A stretch of DNA of 64,000 bases from Sporisorium sorghi (Eukaryota > Basidiomycota > Ustilaginomycetes > Ustilaginales > Ustilaginaceae), in NCBI GenBank assembly GCA_023212695.1, contig JALCCG010000080.1, positions 1 to 64,000 on the forward strand, given 5' to 3'. The translations under genes were made by a program, and so were the position numbers. This document shows, piece by piece, positions 18,979 to 28,818 of the stretch. The stretch's first letter is position 1. Each line of letters starts with the position of its first letter. The notes beneath the pieces were generated by a model. The model was not told the origin of the DNA. It saw nothing but the letters and a program-made list of their open reading frames with translations, and did not search any database.

Positions 18979-21900
18979 TCAACACACTTGGCTGAGCGAC
19001 TCAATGAGCTGCTCGACCACCTCTCTCTCGACTCCAAGCGCTTCCGTCTCCCAGTGCGGGCCGGCTAGCACCTTGTCCTTCTGCTCGCGATCCAGTCGGC
19101 CATCGACAAACATCTGCAAGACGTTGGCGTCCAGGAAGCCGGCGGGCGCCTGAACCCGGTGATCCGTTCGGAGGGTGCGCCATTCCGAGTGAGCAATGTT
19201 GCCCACCACGCCCGCTACAGCTGCCGTAGTCTGCGACTCGAGGAGCGACAAAATGTTGCGTTCCACCTTGGCCAGCAGGCGCGCTTCGTCGTCTCGGACG
19301 TGAGCAATGACGCCGATTGCGCCGGCAGCTGTGCAGAACAGCAGTCGAGGTCGTACTGGTGCGTTCGAGCCGGGATCCGGAACAAGCGATTCTGCAAGAC
19401 AAATGAGTAGATCATTTCCAAGGGCAACAGTGTGTCAGTGAACGATGTTTGCGATGAGTGTGGCGGCTGGATGCTTGACCCCAAAACTTACTCCTGCAGA
19501 ACTTGTTGATCATATCGCCGTAGTGCCAAACAGCATTGCGCTGCATCACATGAGCGTATCGGTCGATCATGTCTGGATCCCGAGTGGTTCGCGGGTCGAT
19601 GGTCTGGATGCCCCGCTCCGACTCGCGCTCCCTTGCGCGACGAATGCGCGCCTTGACCTCTTCGCTCAGTGCCACCCTCTGCGTCGTGTACAGATTGAAG
19701 CTGATGTCGGCACCGATGTACGTCTGGCTCTCATCGTCGAGCAGATCCGTGGCGCTCGTCCAGAAAGGATCGCAATCCCTGGCAAGCTCGGTGAGCCTGG
19801 CCGTGTACGGATGCACGTGGAGCACGCTCATGGATCGAAGTGCGTCTCCAACCACGATGCGATCGGGTTCAACGACCGAAAGGTTGCAAGCGATGAACGA
19901 GCAGGCCCAGCTGCCGCGCTGTCGCACCCGGATGCGAGGCGCAGGGATGTCACTCGGACGAGGATCCATCACACTGTAGATCTTGACCTCGGAGTTGACA
20001 GCAGCGGCGAGTCGATTGTTGATCGACTGTACGCTGTACACGTTGCCCGTCTCGCTGTGCTCAAAGAGCTTGCGAAGCCTTCCGCGCTCTTCCTTTGTTC
20101 GAGACGAGCCGTTGGAAACGTCGAAGCCGACTAGACGACCTTGCGTGGTTTCACTCGCCTGCTCCGAGACGAAGCCAGTTCCAACAACAAGCATCTCGTG
20201 ACCCTGGGCTTGCAACACGGTGATGCAGTTGGGTCGCTCATCTGGTTCCAGACGGATTTCATCCAGCGTCTCGAACGTGGTCTGATCGAGGATCCGCACT
20301 GCTCCTCGAGGACCGTCTGACTTGGAAGCCGTTCCGCGAGGCAGGAAAGCCCACGTGCAGACGGCAAAGATTCCTCGATTGGCCCATTGGGTGATGGCAA
20401 GAGGCTGATTCAGGCCGAGCGGGAAGGTGCGGATGTCACGCTGCCTCAGGGCGCCAATGAAAGCCAGCTCCACCGAGTCGGACAAAGCAAACGCGGCAAA
20501 GACGCGCTCTGGCCCTGCGTGCAAAGTAGCAACGGTGCGCTGGTCCTTGTACTTGAGCGCATTGTACGAAAAGCGTTTCGAGTCGGCGTACACCACGGTG
20601 GGACGACTGCCAGACACAGCGACGACACGGGCGCCCGCCGCAGTTTCGAGGGCATCGAGTTTGAGTGCCTGCGTGCCCAGGGAGACGGTCTTGCCCTCGA
20701 ACAGACCGACAGTGCTGCTGTAGCTGTCGTCTGTAGGCAGACTCAAGCTGTACGAGGCGAGAGTGCCGTCACCGAGACCAATGAGCAAGTGGGGAGTGAG
20801 GGCGTCGCGGTTGCGCAGCGAGGCTCTGGACTGCGTATCAGGGACACCATCCGTCTGCTTGCTTGCAAAACGATGCAGCAGGATAGACCGCGGCACGGCA
20901 GAAAAGCGCTGTTGCACCACGGAAGACTGACCGACCGCGGCAAGTTCAGGCAGCGAGAAGATCTGAATGGTCCTGGTCTGCCAGAATCCGCAGGCTGCAA
21001 ATTGTGCTGCTTTGCCCGCTACCAGAGGGCTGATGTCGACACAAGAGACCTCGTGCTCGAGCTGCATCTTGCTCTTCTGGACAAGCGCGCCAGATTCCAC
21101 GGAGAGATGCAGCAAGGTGTTGTCGCTCAGCGCGAGGACTACCTGACCATATGGATTGGCGCTGGCAGCCGTCACCTCGAGGCCCTTTGGAGGCGTCCAC
21201 TGGTGCAAGAGTGAGATGCTTTCGTCCTTGAGGCTGACGAGCGAAGCTTCGGAGTGAGCGATGCGGAGCAGTTGCGGACTGCCGTCAAGACTCCAGACGG
21301 TGGATGCTGCAAGAGTTGGCAGGGACAAGTCTGTGCCAGTAGTAGAGAGCCGGTCGGTGGCATCGGCGAGATCTCCCTTTGCATCAAAGTGCAGGTAAGC
21401 GGTCGAGGTGGCAAAACCGACGAGAAGGCCCACCGAGTACTTGGACGCCTCGTTGCCCGCATGGACTGGCCAGATGTGTTGTGCGTTGGGGATCGACAGG
21501 GACGACACGTCCTCAACGGAGGCGCCACTGCGAGCCTCGCGGATGCTGCCAGAAGGACCGGCACCACTGCAGGTGACAATTCTTGCCTGCGCGCCGGATG
21601 AAGAGGTAGGATCGCCGCCTGCGCCATCATCGACGACAAAGTCAACGACAGGACCGAGGTTCTGCCACTTTTCGACAATAGCCAATGACCCGCCGGTGGG
21701 GAGCTCCGCGCTGTCAAGAGACGCGCCGATGGCCTGAGAAGACCTTCTCCTTCGGGCTTGTGTGGGCGAGGAAGGCGGTGTGAGGAGCTGCTCCTTGGGC
21801 GACAGTGGCAGATTGTCTGCGGCGCTTTGTTCGAGGATCTTGTACAGGCAGCTGTCGCCCGTGGCACTGCCAACGCAGACGAGGCCATCGCCGAGGTAGG

Positions 21901-23602
21901 AGAGGCCTTGCGGTCCCGCAGGCTGAGAAGTGGTACCAAGCGTCTCGACTCTCATCGACTTGGGCTGCAGAGTTGAAGAGGATGCGACATTCGTGCCGCT
22001 GGGCATGGTGATTCGAAGCACGTTGAGAGCGCCAGAACTGCATGCGAAGAGGACGGAGAAGCCACTGGAGTTTGCGGTCTCACCCATATCGACAACCGAG
22101 ACGACTTGAACTGGATGCGGAAGACCGACGCGCAGAAGCCTGGGGCGGGATGGAGGTGTGACTGTGGATTTGGAAGGCGAGTCCGCGCTGGTCGAGGCGA
22201 CGTTGGCGGAAGAGCGCCTGCGTTTGCCGTTCTCGTTAGAAGGAGTTGAGGTTGTAGCAGTCGCCGTTGACTCTAGCTGAGGGGCAGCAGCAGAAGAACG
22301 TCTTCGAGTCTCGACAGCGGCACCTTCGCTTGCTTTGCGTCTCTTGCCCTTGATGTCGGACGCATCTGCCGTTGTGGTTGCTGACTGAGTGGCTTCACTG
22401 TCACCTGTCGATGCGGGAGGGTTGACGGGCGGAGGTACGTAGAGGATGCTGTTCTCTGAGAAGACCAGCACGCCACCGCCAACTGAGGCGGGCAAGGCAT
22501 GAATTAGATGTGCACCAAGCGCGTCGGCAAAAGGCAAGGGCACGTGGGCTTGAGCGAGGTCTGACTTTGCCCAGTCCACTTCTCTCTTACGGAGATCTTG
22601 AGCAGATACTTTGGCGCCCATGGCAGCAGGGCCGTGCTTCTTGCGAGTCGAGGCTTTGTCGGATTTTTGGGTGGGCTTGATGGCTCGACTGGCCTGAGTG
22701 GCAGCAGAAGAGGACTGATGATCGAAGCGCTTGTCGCCGTCATCGTCTTCGTCGTTGGTCTTGCGAGGTGGTTTGCGTGGTGGTCCCCACGGCAATGGGG
22801 ACAGATCCTGACTGGCGACCTGAACCGCATGGAAAGAGAGCACAGGGAGGCATTGCTCGCCAAAGCCGGGAATCTCGGAGGGCACGCTAGATTGAGAGAG
22901 CAGTGCTACAGCGGGAAGCGAGGCTGGAGAGATCGGGCTGAGCACCGAGCAAGACAGCAGAGTAGGGTGTGGCAGTCGGACGCCAAACGACTCCGAAAAG
23001 TGGACGCTTGGAGCGGGTGCTTGTGCGCTCGAGACGTCTTGCATGGCCTCGTCTGCATCGTCATGTGCTTGTGAGGAACGCGATGTGCGGTCAGAGGCAG
23101 CGAGAGGAACGACCCTGGCCACACCCTTGTAGACGTGACTGAGGGCGATTCTCTGACCGAACAGAGGTGTGGTCGAGGAGAGAGGTTCGGTCCAAACGCC
23201 CAGTGCTGATTCTGCAGCAGAGCGAGCCACTTCATCGATTTGGAATGTGGCAGCGGTTTCCACTACGAGCTCGCCATTGTTTGGGTTGATCGAGGAGGTC
23301 AAATTGATGAGCTTGGGCTGATAATGGTCGGTGAGAACGAGAAGCGACTGCTTTGATGCGCCGGTCGAGCTTGATTCTGTGATAGCCTGAACGGCGAGGA
23401 TACGGGCGTGAAGCGTGACAGTGTGCAGAGATTCGAGGAGGCCCGCCGTAGACGAATTGCTGTTGCTCGAAGTAGCCAGGGACAGGAACTCGATCGTCGA
23501 GGGTCTGACGACGGCGAGGCATGCTCCCGTTGGCAGAAACGAGGGCAAGACGAGGGTCTGCAGGATGGCCGAAGCCTCGTAGGCGTGCGCAACGTACAGC
23601 AT
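18979..23602 (-). CDS. DDB1: DDB1-family beta-propeller protein (CUL4 adaptor-like)
   Basis: Two exons: 23602-19492 and 19391-18979, with a 100-nt intron 19392-19491 (donor GTAAGT, acceptor TTGCAG). Splicing restores one 1507-residue frame. DDB1 is the adaptor of CUL4 ubiquitin ligases, acting in nucleotide-excision repair and replication control. The C-terminus fits DDB1 across the splice: GNVYSVQSINNRLAAAVNS, IVVGDALRSMSVL, ARDCDPFWTSATDLLDDE, then HYGDMINKFCRKSLVPD and VVGNIAHSEWRTLRTDHR...GFLDANVLQMFVDG. It is about 350 residues longer than usual DDB1. The excess is Ser/Arg/Lys-rich insertions at roughly residues 230-520, with NGKRRRSS-type basic patches that may be nuclear signals. SF3b3/Rse1 and CPSF160 are paralogues, but the C-terminal match favours DDB1. 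Confidence 0.82.
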
Positions 23603-24035
23603 CGCTCGTGATCACCGTATGTGCTTCGTTGCTACCTTAAACGAACGAGTGTGCAGCCCGTATGGTGCGAGAGGGCGATGATGGTGGCGAGGAAGGATGA
23701 TGGATCGGCTGAGTGATCTGTGCGTTTTCTCTCTTTCTCCCTGTCTGACAAAATTGTGCGCGCGAATGCACGCTTGGAAATTCCAGAGCCTCTCGGTCGC
23801 ACTTAAATCCACACTCGCATTATTGAGAGCATTTTTTGGGTCATGATTTCTAGCATCATTTTCCAGTCTTTTGGACAATTGTTTATCTCACAGTAACCCC
23901 CTTGGTCAGACCTGGTGAGCTGGCAGTCTGAATGCATCAAGCAGAGTGAGCCAAGCCAAGGCCTGCAGATGCGTTGGACACGTCTAGCTTGAGAACAGGT
24001 TGAGTGTGTCTTGCTCAGAGCACACCATTGCCATC
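23603..24035. other. DDB1 upstream region and left edge of mobile element
   Basis: It contains the presumed DDB1 promoter (minus strand) and a fairly abrupt change to a lower-GC composition around 23.8 kb. TTTTGGACAA at 23871-23880 is the reverse complement of two sites right of the element (27452-27461 and 27489-27498). Confidence 0.4.
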
Positions 24036-26064
24036 ATGACCTCCAATAACACCAACCAAGCTCCTTTCCTCACCCTCTTTCATGACCTCAATGCAGTGTA
24101 TCCAGCAGTCCCAACAAAAGCAGGCAAGCCAGTTGTTCTGGGTCCAATGACTGTTAGCACTTGGCACAAACAATTGCAACGACTTCAACTTGGCTGTCAG
24201 TGGCGGAGGAATGCCATTAATCATTTCAAAGAAGACGATGCTCGCAATCCCAAGCAAGCAACAGTCAGCAAGGAGCTTGACGGGAGAGAGAGATGGTACT
24301 GTGACCACCGTGGAAAGAAGAGGGATCGGAGGAATCCATCTGTGCCACCAGAAAAGCAAAGAAAATCAGCACCGTCAATCAAGGTTGGCTGCAAAGCAGG
24401 CTTCACCATCAAGAAGCTCAAGAATCAAGACACCATTTATGTCACCTGGGACTGGCAACACACTGGTCATAATCCCCTTGACATCAAGATGATAGAAGAG
24501 TTATGCCTCCTTGGCAGTGTGAAACAATGGATCAATGATTGTGTTCAAGAAGGCCGAGACTGGAACAGCATCCATGACCTCCTCAGAGTTGATCCCAAGA
24601 TGCTCAAGCAACTGGATTCCCAATTGATGCAAATCCCTGCAGCCTTGCAGGTCAGAAGAATGGATGTTTACAATGTGCTCTGCAAGAAACTGGTGGCCAA
24701 CTCCAGGAAGGATCCTATTTTCTTCAAGAGCATGAAAGCATGGGTGGACAGAATCATTCAAGAAGGTGGCACTGCACGGCTTGCCACTGGCCTTTACAAT
24801 CTCAAGAAAGGAGACTAGTCAGGTTGGTCATTCACTTGCGTCACCAAGTGGCAGAAAACCCTGCTCCAACACTATGCAGGCCAGATTGCTTGCTTGGACT
24901 CAACGCACAACACATGCACTGGAATTTCATCAGAGGAGAGTGTCTATCTCTACACCATTGTCCTACAGAGCCACATCACAGGATCAGGCACACCAGCTGC
25001 ATTTCTCCTCACAAACACCGAGTGCCAACTTCCAATCGTGGCTTTCCTCAAAGACCTCTGGCTTTATTGGAACTTCAAGCCAAACTACATGATGATCGGC
25101 TGCTCTGACACTGAGGCAGTTGTCATTGATCATAGTCTCCGCCATCTTGTCAAGATCATCTACTGTCACTGGCATTTCCTCAAGGCAGTTGTCGGAGCAA
25201 GCAAGCAAAAGATCAAAGCAAGTATGCAAGGAAGCGCTTCTGAATGTAGCAAACAAGCACAGCAACTCAGGCAAGAAGCGGTACAAGGCATCAAAGATCT
25301 AATGTGGGCAGCAACACAAGAGGAGTACAATCAGCAGTGGACAGAGTACAAGGCCTGCTGGCAAAAGGAAGAAGCGTGGCTGAGCTACATCAAGAAACAA
25401 TGGCAGCAAAAGCATCAGCGATGGGTGCAAGCTTGGTGTGATTCCCCTCATCAAGGCATCGACACAAACAACTACATTGAAAGATGACATGAAGAGCGCA
25501 AGTGGTGGCACCTCAAAACTTTGCGCAGACAGAGAGCCAACTACCTTGTACACCTACTGGTAGAAAAGATCCTCCCACAGTATCAACTTCAAGAGAAAGC
25601 AGTGGAGTTAGGACTGCAGGCAAGATGGTACAGTCAGCAGGAGGAATGGACCAGGAAGCAAGCAGAGAGAGTTCCAGCAGATGACCAGGCCACAAAAGTC
25701 AGAGACAGCATAAGTGGTCTTCCAGAAGTGCAGTCCTTCACCGACAACTCAGTTTGGTATAGCATCAATGTGAAAAGAGACCACAGTGACACCAAACCTG
25801 CCAAAGATGAAGCGAAGCTTCCAAAGAGACATGCTGCCCCCCATGGAGAAAGACATCAATGATGGCAAGCAAGAGATGCTTGAAAGCTGCACTCAGGCAG
25901 TCAACAGGTTGCTCTCTGTCTTTGCAAAGGCTCAGGAGTCAGAGGGAGGCAGCGACTTTCAGATCAAGCAGATCACTGATCTCCAAGCAAGCCTCACAGC
26001 TTTGTACCACACCGCACAGGCTCAGTTCACCAACAAACTTCCCACCAAAGTGCAATGGTCTTAA
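24036..26064 (+). pseudogene. Broken MULE-like transposase (FAR1-type zinc domain)
   Basis: One conceptual frame from the ATG at 24036, interrupted by TAG at 24816-24818 and TGA at 25485-25487, running on to a TGA at 25860. The likely 3' end continues in another frame (about 25786-26064), implying a frameshift. N-terminal part: a WRKY/GCM1-type zinc domain with WYCDHRG, VGCKAGF and WQHTGHN. Catalytic core, counting codons from the ATG: D288 in LDSTHNT, D358 in GCSDTEAVV, the MULE-typical CHWH at 377-380, and E482 in TNNYIER. The second stop comes two codons after that Glu, where relatives often have Trp-His, so TGG to TGA is the likely change. No functional transposase can be made without readthrough. 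The retained frame and motifs suggest fairly recent inactivation. Confidence 0.75.
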
Positions 26065-26094
26065 TTTATTGATTGTATAGGCAGAAATTACTTT

Positions 26095-26146
26095 GGGGGA
26101 CACAGGAGTTTGTGGCTTCAAAAATCCTAAAAATGCTGTGTCCCCC
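26095..26146. repeat. 52-nt palindrome, copy 1
   Basis: 11-bp arms GGGGGACACAG (26095-26105) and CTGTGTCCCCC (26136-26146) flank an AT-rich loop with a small inner AGGA/TCCT stem. Copy 2 lies 84 bp downstream. Confidence 0.9.
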
Positions 26147-26178
26147 AAGCAAGAATGGCCCATAAGTTAGAGGATTCA

Positions 26179-26230
26179 GGGGGACACAGGAAGTTGTTAA
26201 AACAAATTCTTCCAAATAGCTGTGTCCCCC
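26179..26230. repeat. 52-nt palindrome, copy 2
   Basis: It has the same 11-bp arms (26179-26189 and 26220-26230) and the same total length as copy 1, with a different loop that again can form a small inner stem (GGAAG/CTTCC). It lies just upstream of the dioxygenase-like ORF. Confidence 0.9.
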
Positions 26231-26321
26231 TTCCTTGGTTTCAACACAAACTCAACCACCAATCTCTGGGATTTTCACATGTTCAGACCTTAATCTCACT
26301 GTCCAGCCACTCAATCAAGCC

Positions 26322-27275
26322 ATGCCAGCAAAAAGTCCAGAAGCTTTGGATCAGAAGAGGAAGAAGAATGCAGAGAGGAACATCTTCCGAAGGCAAACCT
26401 ATCAAAAGGCACAACAGGAATTGGTGCTTATCCATCTCTTGCAACAATACCAGATCACCCACTGCACAGATCTCTCAAGCTTCGATTCCATCCCATGTGC
26501 GACAGTCAATGAAGGCAACACTCGAAGCAATACTACCTTAGTAGACAAGCTGTCTAGAGATATCATCCTCCAAAGGCTTGCACCAAGCAGCTACAATAAA
26601 AAACTTGACATCCAAGCAAGTGCAGCACATGGAAAGGATCTTTACGACCAATACTTGGCAAAGAAGCAACCATCTTCTTCAATTCAACAATGCAGGAGTC
26701 AGACACACAGGTCTAATATCACTTTCAGCAAGAGGAAGGTTGTCAAGCATCACCTAGGAGTCTGGCATTCTCGAGGCAAATACACCCTGGATCTCACAAA
26801 GGAGACCTCCAACATGTGGTGCAAGGATGAAGCCCTGGAACTGCTGGAGTGGACAAGAGATCATGTTGCTCTAGTCATGAAGACAGCCAAGTCCTCAATC
26901 CACCCTAGCTTCCTACCCAATCTGCAATCTCGAGCAACCCAAGCTCAGAAATGGCTTTCCTCCTTCTTTGCCAAAGACACTGTCGAGCTACTTCATCCAT
27001 GGCTAATGACTACAGCATTCTTTTCAGAGTTTGCAGGGGGGATCCACTGTGGCACTGAAGATTGCATCCCAAGCTTCCTATTCAACTTTGGTGCTCCTGC
27101 CTGGATCAAGCTGCCAGAGTATTCAGCAAAGATCCTCATCAAGCCCCTTGACTTGGTGGTACTAAACTCTCAAATGTTCTACCACAGGACCAGACCTGTC
27201 ACAAACTCTGAAAGGTGTACTACTGATGCAGCAACTCGCTGGACCTTCAGTGCATTCTTTAGACAAGCTATTTGA
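26322..27275 (+). CDS. Putative TET/JBP-like 2OG-Fe(II) dioxygenase of a transposon
   Basis: An intact 317-residue frame from the ATG at 26322. The frame is open from about 26235, but there is no earlier ATG. The N-terminal third is basic (QKRKKNAERNIFRRQ) and unrecognised. The C-terminal ~80 residues read like a double-stranded beta-helix dioxygenase fold: GGIHCGTED (H242), LFNFGAPAWIKLPEYSAKI, PLDLVVLNSQMFYHRT (H288) and TRWTFSAFFR (R306). That order (metal His, GG/LP strand, distal His, 2OG-binding Arg) fits the TET/JBP and Tet-like 2OG oxygenase superfamily, whose members oxidise 5-methylcytosine or thymine. The usual HxD iron motif reads H-C-G here, with an Asp only at 247. This copy may therefore lack a metal ligand, or the ligand may be shifted. 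Function is inferred from pattern only. Confidence 0.55.
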   Translation: MPAKSPEALDQKRKKNAERNIFRRQTYQKAQQELVLIHLLQQYQITHCTDLSSFDSIPCATVNEGNTRSNTTLVDKLSRDIILQRLAPSSYNKKLDIQASAAHGKDLYDQYLAKKQPSSSIQQCRSQTHRSNITFSKRKVVKHHLGVWHSRGKYTLDLTKETSNMWCKDEALELLEWTRDHVALVMKTAKSSIHPSFLPNLQSRATQAQKWLSSFFAKDTVELLHPWLMTTAFFSEFAGGIHCGTEDCIPSFLFNFGAPAWIKLPEYSAKILIKPLDLVVLNSQMFYHRTRPVTNSERCTTDAATRWTFSAFFRQAI

Positions 27276-27449
27276 TGAAGAACCAATGTGTAAGGTAGGG
27301 TCAAAGAGGCTGAAGGCAATGCAGAAGCAACGAGGCTAGAATATCAAGGCAAAGTCTGCCAAAAGAGAGCTGTCTGGTGCCTTGTTTTTTTTTTTTGAAC
27401 TTCACAGATGCATGAGTGTCCAGCTGAGATGACTGATTTTTGGCTCAGG

Positions 27450-27507
27450 ACTTGTCCAAAATGGACAAATGAACCCTTATGACTTGACTTGTCCAAAATG
27501 GGCAAAT
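27450..27507. repeat. Tandem 21-bp repeat with internal inverted symmetry
   Basis: ACTTGTCCAAAATGGACAAAT at 27450-27470 recurs at 27487-27507 with one mismatch (37-bp period). Each copy contains TTGTCC-n5-GGACAA or a near match. This may be the right terminal region of the mobile element. Confidence 0.8.
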
Positions 27508-28006
27508 TTCTGATCCGGAGGCGAATGTTGGATTTAAGCGTGTGCGAGCCTCTCTCTCTCCACATCACTCTAGCGCCCCGCAGGTGACCTTCTTTGCGCT
27601 GTATCGAGTGGATATTGGATGGCAGACGATACTACCACTCGATCATTGCGACTTGTATGGTGGTTTGAGTCCGCTGAGTGAGCTCGAGCTCGATGTCTTC
27701 AACGCTGATGCCGGCTAGCCAAGCCCAGTTTCCGAAGTTAAGTGCTGGTCAAGCGTAGTTTTCTGCGGCTGAGTCCTCGCTTCAGCCTCCACGATCATGA
27801 CAGCTCTGCTGCTCAGCATCCCCTTCCCTCTATCCGCCGCTCCTCCCAGAGCCAGCTGTCCTCGCCCATCTTCTGCATCCGAGCTCATATCACATCATGA
27901 GCAAGGTTCCTTGGAGTGAGTCAGCCGCCGCTTGGGTCGGCTTCGAGCTTCCAAAGCGCATCAACTCCGGACTTCGAGGTGAGGCTTTTTGGCGAAGAGC
28001 TCGACA

Positions 28007-28052
28007 TCATATCCTGAAAAAAGGAAAAAGTCGTCCTAGGAGCCACCCCAGG
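28007..28052 (+). repeat. Truncated copy of the fold-back element
   Basis: 46 bp matching 28695-28740 at 42 positions. It carries one arm and the start of the loop only; the other arm is missing. Confidence 0.85.
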
Positions 28053-28694
28053 AAGCGATTTTTTGGTCAAGAAAGACGAAATTTGCGTTATGTTTCCAGG
28101 CTTTGCAAGGCTTTCGAGGGTCCAAAACCGTCTTGGTGACCTTTCTTGTAAGAAAACACAAAAATCATGACTTTCGTTTGCCAAGAAATCTGAATGTCGA
28201 AGTCTGCAGAGCTCAAGGCCATTTCTTCGAGGTAGTTAGTTACGATCTGTGAGAAAAGGAATAAGATGCCTTTCCTTCGTGATTTTCAACGTTCAGGCGC
28301 TCCAAACCCGGTGCAAAAATGATAGGTCCAAATTCGATGCGGAAACTCGAAACACGAAAAAACAAGTGTCCGATTGACTGTTTTTTCATCATTACGTCTC
28401 TCACAATCTTGTCTCCGGAGTTTTGAGAGAAGAACGAATCGTCAAGAACAGCGTTTTTCGCGAAAGTCGCATTTTCTCCTCATAGCGGATGCACATTCAC
28501 GAATTCTCAGCAAAGGAAGAGGATGTGGTCCACTGATTCAGCGAACGAGTTCGACAAAATCACCATCTTCTGTGATTTCACCTCATCTCAAAAGAGCACC
28601 GCACAGCTTGTTGGATGCTTTTTTTTTACAGTCCTTTCAGTCGTATCGGGGTGCTCCCAACGTTTCGCTGCCTCACGAAAGCAATTTGGGAAAG

Positions 28695-28818
28695 TCATAT
28701 CGTGAAAAAAGTAAAAAGTCGTCCCCGGAGCCACCCCAGGTGGCTGCAGGGTGGCTCCGCGAACAACCAAGGGGGTGGGTGGCTCCATGGACGACTTTTT
28801 ACTTTTTTCACGATATGA
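28695..28818. mobile_element. Fold-back (MITE-like) element, 124 bp
   Basis: Perfect 30-bp inverted arms, 28695-28724 and 28789-28818, begin TCATATCGTG. The 64-bp interior repeats GGAGCCACCC/GGGTGGCTCC and would extend the stem. It has no coding capacity. I see no clear target-site duplication. A half copy lies 690 bp upstream. Confidence 0.8.

Larger units (their letters stand above)
23871..27507 (+). mobile_element. MULE-type DNA transposon remnant carrying a TET-like dioxygenase ORF
   Basis: A block with lower GC and different codon use from its neighbours. It holds, in order and on one strand, a broken Mutator-like transposase (24036-26064), two 52-nt palindromes, and an intact 317-residue ORF resembling TET/JBP dioxygenases (26322-27275). 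The limits are provisional. TTTTGGACAA at 23871 and its reverse complement at 27452 and 27489 could be short terminal inverted repeats, but 10 bp is weak and I found no target-site duplication. The transposase breaks mean this copy is not autonomous. Confidence 0.55.

Noticed and set aside
27711..27770. A 5S-rRNA-like scrap (CCGAAGTTAAG followed 13 bp later by GTAGTT).
   Set aside because: Only about 20 positions resemble 5S rRNA. The flanking stems and total length do not fit, so it is at best a decayed 5S-derived fragment. A covariance-model search would settle it.
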